16,426 nucleotides of DNA from Bacillota bacterium (GCA_023387295.1 JAEWIG010000179.1:1-16426); one strand, 5' to 3'; shown: positions 6,490 to 14,690, numbered from the stretch's first letter. Notes: generated from the letters alone by a model not told the origin. Made by a program: numbers and translations.

Positions 6490-7131
6490 ATGGGGGAAAC
6501 ACCTTTTATTACTGTAGAGGGACCAATTGGCATTGGAAAAACATCTCTAGCAAAAGCGATTGCTGACCATTTTCAATACGAGCTTTTAAAGGAAATTGTC
6601 GATGAAAATCCATTCTTAGGAAAATTCTATGAAAACATTGAAGAATGGAGCTTTCAAACAGAAATGTTTTTCCTCTGCAACCGCTATAAGCAGCTTGGAG
6701 ATATAAGCGAGCATTTTTTATTGAAAAATAAACCTGTTGTCGCAGATTATCATATATTTAAAAATTTAATTTTCGCTCAACGCTCATTAAACACAAGGGA
6801 ATTCGAAAAATATGTAAAAATTTATGATATTTTAACGAGTGATTTTCCGAAGCCGAATATTATCATTTATTTAAATGCGAGCCTCGAAACCCTGTTAAAA
6901 AGAATCGAGCTTAGAGGGCGTGAAATTGAAAAAAATATGAGCCCCATCTATTTAGAGCAATTATCCATTGATTATGAAAATGCCTTTAACAAGTTCGAGA
7001 AGCAGCATCCCGATATTCCTATCCTTCGATTCAACGGGGATGATTTAGATTTTGTTAAAAATCACAATGATCTTCAACATATCCTTGACACATTGGCTAC
7101 ACATTTAAAAAAGAGGAGCATTCAATCATGA
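6490..7131 (+). CDS. dgk: Deoxyguanosine kinase
   Basis: This cytoplasmic enzyme phosphorylates deoxyguanosine (and probably deoxyinosine) to the 5'-monophosphate in purine deoxynucleoside salvage. The 213 residues fit the dNK/dGK family. The P-loop is GPIGIGKT (11-18), followed by ENPFLGKFYENIEEWSFQ and a FFLCNRYKQL segment, the substrate-binding region. ADYHIFKNLIFA (about 85-96) replaces the DRS motif of dCK, as in B. subtilis YaaG, and RIELRGREIE is the lid arginine region. The ATG at 6490 has AGGAGG close upstream. It overlaps dck by 4 bp (ATGA), so the two are translationally coupled. The dG-versus-dA specificity is inferred from the order and similarity to B. subtilis yaaG. Confidence 0.93.
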   Translation: MGETPFITVEGPIGIGKTSLAKAIADHFQYELLKEIVDENPFLGKFYENIEEWSFQTEMFFLCNRYKQLGDISEHFLLKNKPVVADYHIFKNLIFAQRSLNTREFEKYVKIYDILTSDFPKPNIIIYLNASLETLLKRIELRGREIEKNMSPIYLEQLSIDYENAFNKFEKQHPDIPILRFNGDDLDFVKNHNDLQHILDTLATHLKKRSIQS

Positions 7132-7796
7132 ATTTAAGAGATAAATACGGAATTCCTTCAAATGCTGTCATAACGATTGCAGGTACAGTCGGGGTAGGAA
7201 AATCAACGATGACGACTGCCCTTGCAAAAGCACTTAATTTCCATACTTCATTTGAAAAAGTAGATACAAATCCCTATTTAGATAAATTTTATCATGACTT
7301 TGAGCGCTGGAGCTTTCATTTACAAATTTACTTCTTAGCTGAACGTTACAAGGAGCAAAAGCGAATTTTTGAATATGGTGGAGGATTTATTCAAGATCGT
7401 TCCATTTATGAGGACACAGGGATTTTTGCGAAAATGCATTATGAAAAAGGAACGATGACAAAGGTTGATTACGAAACATACACAAGTCTGTTTGAAGCAA
7501 TGGTCATGACGCCTTATTTTCCACATCCTGATTTGCTTATTTACTTAGAAGGCTCACTTGATGATGTTTTGGACCGCATTAAAGAAAGAGGAAGACCAAT
7601 GGAGCAACAAACGCCAATTGACTATTGGCAGGAGATGCATGGACGATATGAAAATTGGATTAACTCCTTTCATGCTTGTCCCGTACTAAGATTAAATATT
7701 AATGATTACGATATTTTACAAAACGAAGATTCGATCGAACCAATCGTTGAACGCATTTCTACCTTCTTAAAGCAAACACAATTATTAAAGAAATAG
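7128..7796 (+). CDS. dck: Deoxyadenosine/deoxycytidine kinase
   Basis: This enzyme phosphorylates deoxyadenosine and deoxycytidine; with Dgk it covers the deoxynucleosides not handled by thymidine kinase. It is 222 residues long. The P-loop is GTVGVGKST (19-27), followed by NPYLDKFYHDFERWSFHLQ, the DRS motif (D90-R91-S92) followed by IYEDTGIFAK, and the lid RIKERGRPME (about 150-159). It is the second gene of the operon, with its ATG overlapping the dgk stop and GAGGAG just before it, and is followed at once by a strong terminator. It resembles B. subtilis YaaF closely in length and motifs. The substrate assignment rests on that family match. Confidence 0.94.
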   Translation: MNLRDKYGIPSNAVITIAGTVGVGKSTMTTALAKALNFHTSFEKVDTNPYLDKFYHDFERWSFHLQIYFLAERYKEQKRIFEYGGGFIQDRSIYEDTGIFAKMHYEKGTMTKVDYETYTSLFEAMVMTPYFPHPDLLIYLEGSLDDVLDRIKERGRPMEQQTPIDYWQEMHGRYENWINSFHACPVLRLNINDYDILQNEDSIEPIVERISTFLKQTQLLKK

Positions 7797-7828
7797 CCGC
7801 CTCCATAAGCGGCTATTTCTATTTTTTT
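7790..7828 (+). terminator. dgk-dck terminator
   Basis: GAAATAGCCGC (7790-7800) pairs with GCGGCTATTTC (7809-7819), an 11-bp perfect stem followed by TATTTTTTT. It overlaps the dck stop codon. Confidence 0.92.
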
Positions 7829-7829
7829 G

Positions 7830-7864
7830 CAAAAAAAATCGTTACCTTTGTACAGTAACGATTT
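7830..7864 (-). terminator. tRNA-Ser terminator
   Basis: On the minus strand, AAATCGTTAC (7855-7864) pairs with GTAACGATTT (7836-7845), followed by a run of Ts. It lies back to back with the dck terminator, so the two convergent units each have their own stop. Confidence 0.88.
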
Positions 7865-7902
7865 CATCTCCAATTTATGCGCATGATCGATATTAATTAA
7901 AA

Positions 7903-7995
7903 TGGAGGAGGTAGAGGGATTCGAACCCCCGCGCGGTTTGACCCGCCTGTCGGTTTTCAAGACCGATCCCTTCAGCCGGACTTGGGTATACCTCC
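7903..7995 (-). tRNA. tRNA-Ser (anticodon UGA)
   Basis: This 93-nt class II tRNA has its CCA encoded. The acceptor stem is GGAGGTA (7989-7995) with TACCTCC (7907-7913). The D arm starts CCCAAGTCCGG, the anticodon loop CTTGAAA carries TGA (reads UCA), the variable arm is long (GCGG/CCGC stem), and the T loop is TTCGAAT. The long variable arm and UGA anticodon identify serine. The discriminator base reads T (7906) where serine tRNAs usually have G. It sits between serS and dck, as in B. subtilis, with its own promoter and terminator. Confidence 0.97.
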
Positions 7996-8010
7996 GTATC
8001 GACAAAAAAT

Positions 8011-8039
8011 AATATATCACTTATTTAAAAAGAAGTCAA
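8011..8039 (-). promoter_or_regulatory. tRNA-Ser promoter (sigma-A)
   Basis: On the minus strand: -35 TTGACT (8034-8039), 17-nt spacer, -10 TATATT (8011-8016). It lies 16 bp upstream of the tRNA 5' end, giving a very short leader. Confidence 0.82.
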
Positions 8040-8104
8040 TGGCTTATATTATTTTTTTGAACGAAAATTAAATCGTCGTCGGCTTTATTGAACAAGCCTC
8101 GATG

Positions 8105-8145
8105 TTAAAAAGAAAAGCGCAAACGTTTAACAAACGCTTACGCTT
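8105..8145 (-). terminator. serS terminator
   Basis: On the minus strand, AAGCGTAAGCGTTT (8132-8145) pairs over 14 positions (with G-U pairs) with AAACGTTTGCGCTT (8115-8128) around a 3-nt loop. It is followed by TTCTTTTT. Confidence 0.88.
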
Positions 8146-8170
8146 AATAGTATTTCAAACAATACATTAA

Positions 8171-9451
8171 TTATTCTGGTTTAATGACATCTCGATTGCC
8201 CATATACGGACGTAACACTTCTGGAATGATTACACTTCCATCTTCCTGCTGATAGTTTTCCAAAATCGCTGCAACTGTTCGACCAATCGCTAAACCTGAG
8301 CCATTTAATGTATGAACATACTCTGGCTTTCCTTTCGGATCTCGTCTAAAGCGAATATTAGCACGACGAGCCTGGAAGCTTTCAAAATTACTGCAAGAAG
8401 AAATTTCTCGATACGTACCATAGCTTGGAAGCCATACTTCAATGTCATATTTCTTCGCAGCCGTAAAACCAAGATCCCCAGTACACATACTCATGACACG
8501 GTAAGGAAGATTTAACAATTGTAGAACCTTCTCGGCATTCTTCGTTAATTTTTCAAGTTCCTCATATGATTCTTCTGGTTTAACAAATTTAACAAGCTCA
8601 ACTTTATTAAATTGATGTTGGCGAATTAATCCACGTGTATCACGTCCTGCAGAGCCTGCCTCAGAGCGGAAGCATGCACTGAATGCAGCATACTTAACAG
8701 GCAAGTCCTCTACCTTCATAATCTCATCGCGATGCATATTGGTAACAGGTACTTCTGCAGTTGGGATTAAGAAGTAATCTTCGCTCTCAATAAGGAAAGC
8801 ATCTTCTTCGAATTTAGGTAACTGACCCGTACCTGTCATACTTGCACGATTTACTAGGTAAGGTGGTAATACCTCTTTATAGCCATGTTCATCTGTGTGT
8901 AAATCGAGCATAAAGCTAAACAAAGCACGTTCTAAACGGGCCCCTAAACCTTGGTAGAAAGCAAATCGGCTTCCAGTAACCTTTCCTGCCCGCTCAAAAT
9001 CAACAATATTTAAGTTTGTCGCAATATCCCAATGAGCCTTTGGTTCAAAAGCAAAATCGCGAATTTCTCCCCATTTCCATGCTTCAATATTATCATCTTC
9101 AGTTTCCCCAACAGGCACGCTTTCATGGGGAATGTTCGGGATACTAAGAAGTAAGCGATCTAATTCTTCCTCAACGATTCTTAGCTCATCATCAAGAACT
9201 TTTATTTGGTCTCCTACTTCTCTCATCTCAGCGATTAGGTCATCTGCATCCTTTTTCTCACGCTTTAATGTTGCAACCTGCTGTGATACTTCATTTCTTT
9301 TGCTTTTTAGCTGCTCGGCTTTCACAATTAATTCACGGCGCTTCGTATCGAGGTCCTCGAATTTCCCTAGGTCGGTTAAATCTTCTCCACGATGTTCTAG
9401 CTTTGCTTTCACTTCTTCAAAATTGGCTCTTAAATACTTGATGTCTAACAT
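8171..9451 (-). CDS. serS: Seryl-tRNA synthetase
   Basis: This class II synthetase charges tRNA-Ser; its N-terminal coiled coil grips the long variable arm. In 426-residue numbering, the N-terminal antiparallel coiled coil spans about 28-100 (rich in K/E/R, KRNEVSQQVA), and the catalytic domain about 110-420. Motif 2 is seen as FRSEAGSAGRDTRGLIRQHQF, with RG and R residues for ATP; motif 3 is seen as NGSGLAIGRTVAAILENYQ. I chose ATG 9451 (MLDIKYLRANF), with AAGGAGG 7 nt upstream, which matches the family start. An in-frame start eight codons earlier would swallow this RBS. A serine T-box leader controls it, and the serine tRNA gene lies just downstream. Confidence 0.97.
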   Translation of the reverse strand: MLDIKYLRANFEEVKAKLEHRGEDLTDLGKFEDLDTKRRELIVKAEQLKSKRNEVSQQVATLKREKKDADDLIAEMREVGDQIKVLDDELRIVEEELDRLLLSIPNIPHESVPVGETEDDNIEAWKWGEIRDFAFEPKAHWDIATNLNIVDFERAGKVTGSRFAFYQGLGARLERALFSFMLDLHTDEHGYKEVLPPYLVNRASMTGTGQLPKFEEDAFLIESEDYFLIPTAEVPVTNMHRDEIMKVEDLPVKYAAFSACFRSEAGSAGRDTRGLIRQHQFNKVELVKFVKPEESYEELEKLTKNAEKVLQLLNLPYRVMSMCTGDLGFTAAKKYDIEVWLPSYGTYREISSCSNFESFQARRANIRFRRDPKGKPEYVHTLNGSGLAIGRTVAAILENYQQEDGSVIIPEVLRPYMGNRDVIKPE

Positions 9452-9500
9452 CTTAAATCCTCCTTTTTTTATCAATAAACAATCCTAACTTTTGGGAACA

Positions 9501-9790
9501 CAAAAAACTCCCGTCCCTAAAAAGGGACGAGAGTTACCCGCGTTGCCACCCTAGTTGAAAGCTAATGCTTTCCACCTTAACATAAATAACGGTTTTGACC
9601 GAAAGTATTTACTGACGTTTTAAGATAGCTATTTCAAATCATATAGCCTTATCTCAAATCGCGTTCCATACCTTTGCTCGAGGATGGATTCACAAGCTTC
9701 ATCCGCCGATTTCCACCAACCATCGACTCTCTAAAGAATGAATAACATGCTACTATTTCCTCTCATCGCTTTTAATTATTCAGATTGATA
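9501..9790 (-). promoter_or_regulatory. Serine T-box riboswitch of serS
   Basis: This leader senses uncharged tRNA-Ser and lets transcription continue into serS when serine-tRNA is short. On the minus strand the T-box core AGGGTGGCAACGCGGG is at 9537-9552. A GAAAGC-ATTA-GCTTTC stem III-type hairpin lies at 9557-9572. Stem I carries the GGTTGGTGGAAATCGG region, and a specifier GAA-TCC-A reads UCC (9686-9688), a serine codon. The terminator (9506-9535) is a 13-bp stem, GGGACGGGAG side, followed by TTTTTTG. The specifier is inferred from its position before the conserved A. Confidence 0.95.
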
Positions 9791-9796
9791 ATTCTT

Positions 9797-9825
9797 AATG
9801 TACTACAATTATTAGCTATTTTCAA
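9797..9825 (-). promoter_or_regulatory. serS promoter (sigma-A)
   Basis: On the minus strand: -35 TTGAAA (9820-9825), 17-nt spacer, -10 TACATT (9797-9802). The predicted start near 9790 marks the 5' end of the T-box leader. Confidence 0.7.
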
Positions 9826-9877
9826 CCGGAATATACAAAACTATTCCAATTACGATTTTATCGTGAAATTTTATTGC

Positions 9878-10459
9878 TTAACTATTCTTTACTTCTTTAA
9901 CCATATTCACAAAGTAAGCTGTCATCCGATGATCATCTGTCAATTCTGGATGAAAGGAACACCCTAGAATATTTCCTTCACGAGCGGCGACAATGCGCTC
10001 ATGATGCTTAGCCAGGATCTCCACATTCTCTCCAGCTTGAACAATATGAGGTCCACGAATAAAGACTGCTGGAAAGTCTTCTGCAACACCAGCAATATCT
10101 ATATCAACTTCAAAGCTTTCTCTTTGACGTCCAAAGGAATTTCTTTCAACCTTTACATCCATGACACCGATATGAGGCTCATCATAGCCAACAATTTTGT
10201 TCGCTAGCAATATTAAACCAGCACAAGTTCCAAACATTGGCTTCCCTAAGGAAGCAAATTTCTTCAGCTCATCCATAAAGTCATACTTATCGATTAACCG
10301 ACGCATTGTTGTGCTTTCTCCTCCAGGAAGGATTAAGCCATCCACCTCTTCAAGCTGCTTCTTGTGCTTAATTACGACTGCTTCAGCCCCACATTGCTCA
10401 ATAGAATGGATATGTTCCCGGACTGCACCTTGAAGGCCAAGAACTCCTATTTTCACCAT
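9878..10459 (-). CDS. pdxT: PdxT, glutaminase subunit of PLP synthase
   Basis: PdxT hydrolyses glutamine and passes ammonia to PdxS for the direct synthesis of pyridoxal 5'-phosphate (vitamin B6). It is a class I (triad) glutaminase of 193 residues. GVLGLQGAVREH is at the N terminus, LPGGEST (44-50) forms the oxyanion region, the catalytic Cys79 is in GTCAG, and the His170/Glu172 dyad is in SFHPELT. All triad residues are intact. The ATG at 10459 has AAGGAG overlapping the pdxS end; only 12 nt separate the two genes, so they form one operon. I see no convincing terminator after its stop before the serS promoter. Confidence 0.97.
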   Translation of the reverse strand: MVKIGVLGLQGAVREHIHSIEQCGAEAVVIKHKKQLEEVDGLILPGGESTTMRRLIDKYDFMDELKKFASLGKPMFGTCAGLILLANKIVGYDEPHIGVMDVKVERNSFGRQRESFEVDIDIAGVAEDFPAVFIRGPHIVQAGENVEILAKHHERIVAAREGNILGCSFHPELTDDHRMTAYFVNMVKEVKNS

Positions 10460-10471
10460 ATAAATTTCTCC

Positions 10472-11353
10472 TTACCAGCCGCGCTCCTGCATACGTGCTT
10501 CAGGTGCTAATGAAGAGATTTCAATCCCTTTCATTGGTTCCCCTAGCTCCTTTGAAAGCTCTGCAATTAATTTATAATCTTGATAATGAGTTGTCGCTTC
10601 AACAATTGCCCTTGCAAATTTAGCCGGATTTTCTGATTTAAAAATACCTGAACCAACGAATACACCGTCAGCTCCTAGCTGCATCATTAAGGCAGCATCA
10701 GCAGGAGTAGCAACCCCACCAGCAGCGAAATTAACTACTGGCAAACGGCCAAGTTTTTTAATTTCAACTAAAAGCTCAAATGGAGCACCTAAAAGCTTTG
10801 CTTCCGTCATTAGCTCATCTTCATTCATTCCTACAACCTTACGGACCTGCGCATTAACTTTGCGGATGTGACGAACTGCCTCAACAATATTTCCTGTTCC
10901 TGGCTCACCCTTCGTACGTAGCATGGCAGCACCTTCACCAATTCGGCGTGCAGCTTCCCCTAGATCACGACACCCACAAACAAATGGAACTGTATATTCT
11001 TTTTTATATAAATGGAACTCTTCATCAGCAGGAGTTAACACTTCACTTTCATCTATGTAATCTACCCCCATAGCTTCAAGAATACGAGCTTCTACAATAT
11101 GACCAATACGGCATTTTGCCATTACTGGAATTGTCACAGCATTCATTACTTCCTCCATAATACGAGGATCTGCCATTCTCGCTACGCCGCCTGCCGCACG
11201 AATATCTGATGGCACTCTTTCTAATGCCATTACTGCAACAGCACCTGCTTCTTCAGCAATTTTCGCTTGCTCTGCATTGACAACGTCCATAATGACGCCA
11301 CCCTTTTGCATTTCTGCCATTCCACGCTTAACTCGATCTGTACCAGTCTTCAT
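10472..11353 (-). CDS. pdxS: PdxS, PLP synthase lyase subunit
   Basis: PdxS condenses ribose 5-phosphate, glyceraldehyde 3-phosphate and PdxT-derived ammonia into pyridoxal 5'-phosphate. It forms a 12-subunit core of (beta/alpha)8 barrels decorated by PdxT. The 293 residues are almost exactly the family length. The catalytic residues are visible: Asp23 (IMDV), Lys80 (PVMAKCRIGH), which binds the ribose phosphate, and Lys148 (MLRTKGEPGTGN), the second swinging lysine. The phosphate loop FAAGGVATPADA and GVFVGSGIF are intact. The ATG at 11353 has AAGGGAG upstream. It is the first gene of pdxST and follows dacA, separated from it by a strong terminator. I found no clear sigma-A promoter in the 120 bp upstream. 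Confidence 0.97.
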   Translation of the reverse strand: MKTGTDRVKRGMAEMQKGGVIMDVVNAEQAKIAEEAGAVAVMALERVPSDIRAAGGVARMADPRIMEEVMNAVTIPVMAKCRIGHIVEARILEAMGVDYIDESEVLTPADEEFHLYKKEYTVPFVCGCRDLGEAARRIGEGAAMLRTKGEPGTGNIVEAVRHIRKVNAQVRKVVGMNEDELMTEAKLLGAPFELLVEIKKLGRLPVVNFAAGGVATPADAALMMQLGADGVFVGSGIFKSENPAKFARAIVEATTHYQDYKLIAELSKELGEPMKGIEISSLAPEARMQERGW

Positions 11354-11479
11354 TGTAATCTCCCTTCGAAGTACCTTTTACGAAAAATTCGGTAATTTCT
11401 CTTTATATTTGTATAAAGAAGGAAACAAATCCACTAAAATACATAGGAATAATTTCCTTTCCTTAATGAAACTAAACAA

Positions 11480-11512
11480 CAAAAAAGTGTTCCTGTCAAT
11501 ACAGGAACACTT
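11480..11512 (-). terminator. dacA terminator
   Basis: On the minus strand, AAGTGTTCCTGT (11501-11512), a 4-nt loop and ACAGGAACACTT (11485-11496) form a perfect 12-bp stem followed by TTTTTG. The stem begins 5 nt after the dacA stop. Confidence 0.92.
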
Positions 11513-11516
11513 TTAT

Positions 11517-12875
11517 TTAGAACCAGCCTTTTACAGTTGAGGAGATTCCACCCCATAAGTCTCCAAAGAAGCTACCAATCCCACGCATCATTAGGACAAA
11601 CCAGTTTGCTTTTTCAATATCTTGAGCGGCTACTACATCAACTTGAATACTTTCTGCACCATTTTCATTTAAAAATGCTATGTCTTGTTCTTTTTCAGCT
11701 TTAATTGTTAACGTACCGACTTTTTCTCCCTTTTTAATTGGGGCAGTCAGCTCACCTTCATCATTTAGCTTCTTTTTATCTAAAATAAGCTGAGGTTGAT
11801 AATTTTCTTTTTCGCCATTTTTTACTACTAACGTAATGGCGTCTTTCGTTTCAATCTTTACTTTATCTTCTTTCCCTTTTGTTACCGGTAATGTTTTCTT
11901 CCCCTTTACCTGATAACCTGCAGGAATAATTTCTTCTTTACTAAAGTTGCTAAAAGCATAATCAAACATTTTCTTTGTTTCATCAAATCGTGCTTTTTTG
12001 TCAGCTGTACCTCCGTTGGCATCTCTAGCATTCATCAGAACGGTAATATATCTTGTATTATTTCGCATAGCCGTACCTGTAAAGCATAGCCCTGCAAATT
12101 CTGTTGTTCCAGTCTTTAAGCCGTCAACACCTTCATAGCCATATACAAGACCAGGGAGCATCCAGTTCCAGTTCTGCATTTTAATCTCATCTTCAGTGCC
12201 TTCTCTAAATGTCATTTTAGGAATACTAGCGGTTTCTAATACTTCCGGAAAATCTTTTAATAATTGAGAAGCTAGTTTTGCTGTTGCTCTAGCTGACATC
12301 ACATTTTCTTCGTTCTCATCCCCTACAGAATGATAGCCTTTTAAATCAGAGTTATTTAAACCTGATGAATTCACAAACTTATAATCCTTTAATCCAAGCT
12401 CTTCAGCCTTTTCGTTCATCATTTTCACGAAATTTCCTTCTGAGCCAGCAATCGTTTCGGCTATAGCAATCGTCGCAGCATTAGCCGAATAGATCGTCAT
12501 CGCCTGATACAGTTCACGAATATTGTATACTCCATCTCTTCTTAGCGGAACATTGGATAAAGAACGGTCATGGGAAACCTTCCATACATACTCACTTACA
12601 GCGTATTCTTGATCCCACTTAACACGACCTTCTTTTATCGCTTCAAGTAAGAGATACTCCGTCATCATTTTCGTCATACTTGCAATTCCTAGGACTTGAT
12701 CTGCATTTTTCGAATAAAGCACTCTTCCTGTCTCTGCTTCTATTAAAATAGCAGCGTCGGCATTAATATTTAACATATCTTCTGCATGAGCTTTATTTAT
12801 GCTAGGAAAAAGCCCGAATACCATTATTAACGCGAGAAAACAAGCAACATATTTCCGATAGATAGTTCTTTTCAA
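11517..12875 (-). CDS. dacA: D-alanyl-D-alanine carboxypeptidase PBP5
   Basis: This is the major low-molecular-weight penicillin-binding protein; it removes the terminal D-Ala from peptidoglycan pentapeptides at the outer membrane face. Numbering is from TTG 12875 (452 aa): a signal peptide (basic start, hydrophobic core about 9-25, AHA-ED cleavage near 31), then the S11 peptidase domain with catalytic SMTK (Ser66-Lys69), SAN (130-132) and KTG (254-256). A beta-rich domain follows (about 300-420), and the C-terminal amphipathic helix WFVLMMRGIGSFFG anchors it to the membrane. TTG is chosen because GGAGGG lies 7 nt upstream. The ATG at 12893, 6 codons earlier, has no RBS. It is monocistronic, between guaB and pdxS. 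Confidence 0.95.
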   Translation of the reverse strand: MKRTIYRKYVACFLALIMVFGLFPSINKAHAEDMLNINADAAILIEAETGRVLYSKNADQVLGIASMTKMMTEYLLLEAIKEGRVKWDQEYAVSEYVWKVSHDRSLSNVPLRRDGVYNIRELYQAMTIYSANAATIAIAETIAGSEGNFVKMMNEKAEELGLKDYKFVNSSGLNNSDLKGYHSVGDENEENVMSARATAKLASQLLKDFPEVLETASIPKMTFREGTEDEIKMQNWNWMLPGLVYGYEGVDGLKTGTTEFAGLCFTGTAMRNNTRYITVLMNARDANGGTADKKARFDETKKMFDYAFSNFSKEEIIPAGYQVKGKKTLPVTKGKEDKVKIETKDAITLVVKNGEKENYQPQLILDKKKLNDEGELTAPIKKGEKVGTLTIKAEKEQDIAFLNENGAESIQVDVVAAQDIEKANWFVLMMRGIGSFFGDLWGGISSTVKGWF

Positions 12876-13066
12876 TGTAAAGCCCTCCAACATTTTTATA
12901 CGCTTTTGTTATTTTAACATAACTCAATCTTAAAAAGTAGCTAGAGGAATTACCTATTCCTTCTCATACATTAAACGATCATGTTTGTCTGCTTTTTTTT
13001 GCTAATCTGGTGAGTACTTTGTACTACAAGCTTTGTTCCATGACCCCTACGACGATTTTGTTTTAC

Positions 13067-13107
13067 AAAAAAAAAAATGCAGAGAAGACGAATCCTCTCC
13101 GCATTTT
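13067..13107 (-). terminator. guaB terminator with UUCG tetraloop
   Basis: On the minus strand, starting 2 nt after the guaB stop, a 15-bp stem (with G-U pairs) is closed by TTCG and followed by an unbroken T-run (complement of the 11 A at 13067-13077). The arms are AAAATGCGGAGAGGA and TCTTCTCTGCATTTT. The UUCG loop makes it unusually stable. Confidence 0.93.
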
Positions 13108-13109
13108 TC

Positions 13110-14576
13110 TTATGATAATGAATAGTTTGGTGCTTCTTTTGTAATTTGCACATCATGCGGATGACTTTCTCTTAGTCCAGCACCCGTCATTCTAACAAAC
13201 TGAGCCTTTTCTCTTAACTCCGTAAGATCCTTTGTACCGCAATAGCCCATACCTGAACGAAGTCCGCCCACAAGCTGATAAATCGTATCAGTAAGTGGTC
13301 CTTTATAAGGAAGACGTCCTTCAATTCCCTCTGGTACAAACTTTTTATTATCCTCTTGGAAATAACGGTCTTTTGAACCTTTTTCCATTGAAGTAATCGA
13401 TCCCATTCCACGATAAACTTTGAATCGTCTGCCTTGGAAAATCTCTGTTTCACCTGGGCTTTCAGATACACCCGCCAGTAAGCTTCCTAGCATAACCGCA
13501 TGTCCACCAGCTGCTAGAGCTTTTACGATATCGCCTGAATATTTAATTCCACCGTCCGCAATAATGGCTTTTCCGTGTTTTCTAGCTTCTGTAGCACAAT
13601 CATAGATAGCAGTAATTTGTGGTACTCCTACACCTGCAACTACACGAGTGGTACAAATAGAACCTGGTCCAATTCCTACTTTTACAACATCTGCTCCAGC
13701 TTCAATTAATGCTTTCGTAGCTTCAGCTGTTGCAACATTTCCTGCAATAATCGCTAAATCTGGGAAAGCTCCACGAATTACTTGGATCGTGTCAATAACA
13801 CCTTTTGAATGACCATGAGCTGTATCAATAACAATAACATCAACATGAGACTTAACTAGCATTTCTACACGTTTTAACGTGTCTTTTGTAACTCCAACAG
13901 CGGCACCGACCAATAAACGACCAGACTCATCTTTTGCCGAATGAGGGAATTCAATCACTTTTTCAATATCTTTAATCGTAATTAATCCATTAAGAATTCC
14001 ATCTTTATCAACAAGCGGTAGCTTTTCGATTTTATGCTTTTGAAGGATTTTCTCAGCTTCAGCTAATGTCGTCCCAATTGGTGCTGTTACAAGATTCTCC
14101 TTAGTCATAACATCTGAAATTATTATTGAGTAATCAGAAATAAATCGTAGGTCACGGTTTGTTAAAATTCCTACAAGCTTCCGTTCCTCATGATTGTTCA
14201 CAATCGGTACACCAGAAATTCGATATTTACTCATTAAGTGCTCTGCATCATAAACTTGTTGCTCTGGGGTTAAGAAAAACGGATCTGAAATAACGCCGCT
14301 TTCTGAACGTTTAACTTTATCAACTTGTTCAGCTTGCTGTTCAATGGACATATTCTTATGAATAATCCCTAGTCCACCTTGGCGAGCCATCGAAATCGCC
14401 ATTTCCGCTTCCGTAACAGTATCCATTCCTGCACTAATAATTGGAATATTAAGCTTAATTTTCTCCGTTAATTGAACACTTAAATTAACATCACGTGGAA
14501 GAACCTCTGATTTAGCTGGTATCAGTAACACATCATCAAATGTTAAACCTTCTTTTACAAACTTACTTTCCCACAT
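13110..14576 (-). CDS. guaB: IMP dehydrogenase
   Basis: GuaB oxidises IMP to XMP with NAD+, the committed step of guanine nucleotide synthesis. The 488 residues match B. subtilis GuaB. The (beta/alpha)8 barrel is split by a tandem CBS domain (about 95-205: YRISGVPIVNN, HKIEKLPLVD), which senses adenine/guanine nucleotides. The active-site loop GIGPGSICTTR carries the catalytic Cys308, and the flap region has YRGMGS and GLRSGMGYCG. I chose ATG 14576 (MWESKF), with GGGGG 8 nt upstream. A TTG at 14591 in the same frame would place that RBS inside the gene. It has its own promoter and terminator and is divergent from yaaC. Confidence 0.98.
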   Translation of the reverse strand: MWESKFVKEGLTFDDVLLIPAKSEVLPRDVNLSVQLTEKIKLNIPIISAGMDTVTEAEMAISMARQGGLGIIHKNMSIEQQAEQVDKVKRSESGVISDPFFLTPEQQVYDAEHLMSKYRISGVPIVNNHEERKLVGILTNRDLRFISDYSIIISDVMTKENLVTAPIGTTLAEAEKILQKHKIEKLPLVDKDGILNGLITIKDIEKVIEFPHSAKDESGRLLVGAAVGVTKDTLKRVEMLVKSHVDVIVIDTAHGHSKGVIDTIQVIRGAFPDLAIIAGNVATAEATKALIEAGADVVKVGIGPGSICTTRVVAGVGVPQITAIYDCATEARKHGKAIIADGGIKYSGDIVKALAAGGHAVMLGSLLAGVSESPGETEIFQGRRFKVYRGMGSITSMEKGSKDRYFQEDNKKFVPEGIEGRLPYKGPLTDTIYQLVGGLRSGMGYCGTKDLTELREKAQFVRMTGAGLRESHPHDVQITKEAPNYSLS

Positions 14577-14611
14577 CTTTTTAACCCCCAAGTCTTAAAA
14601 ATATTATTAGT

Positions 14612-14640
14612 AGGTTATCAATTGGACAAAATACTGTCAA
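14612..14640 (-). promoter_or_regulatory. guaB promoter (sigma-A)
   Basis: On the minus strand: perfect -35 TTGACA (14635-14640), 17-nt spacer, -10 TAACCT (14612-14617), with a short leader before guaB. The spacer and -10 overlap the 15-nt repeat that recurs downstream of yaaC. Confidence 0.78.
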
Positions 14641-14690
14641 GGATAGTTTAATATGTTGTATTTTTCTAAAAACTTCGGAGGGGAATTTTA

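Noticed and set aside
7706..8020. 104-codon frame on the minus strand across the end of dck and the tRNA
   Set aside because: It runs antisense to dck and through a complete tRNA-Ser and two terminators; no RBS.
9132..9488. 118-codon frame on the plus strand
   Set aside because: Serine-rich antisense shadow of the serS coiled coil, with no supporting RBS or family.
12971..13156. 61-codon frame on the minus strand after guaB
   Set aside because: It overlaps the guaB terminator and guaB end in another frame; codons run through the poly-T tract.
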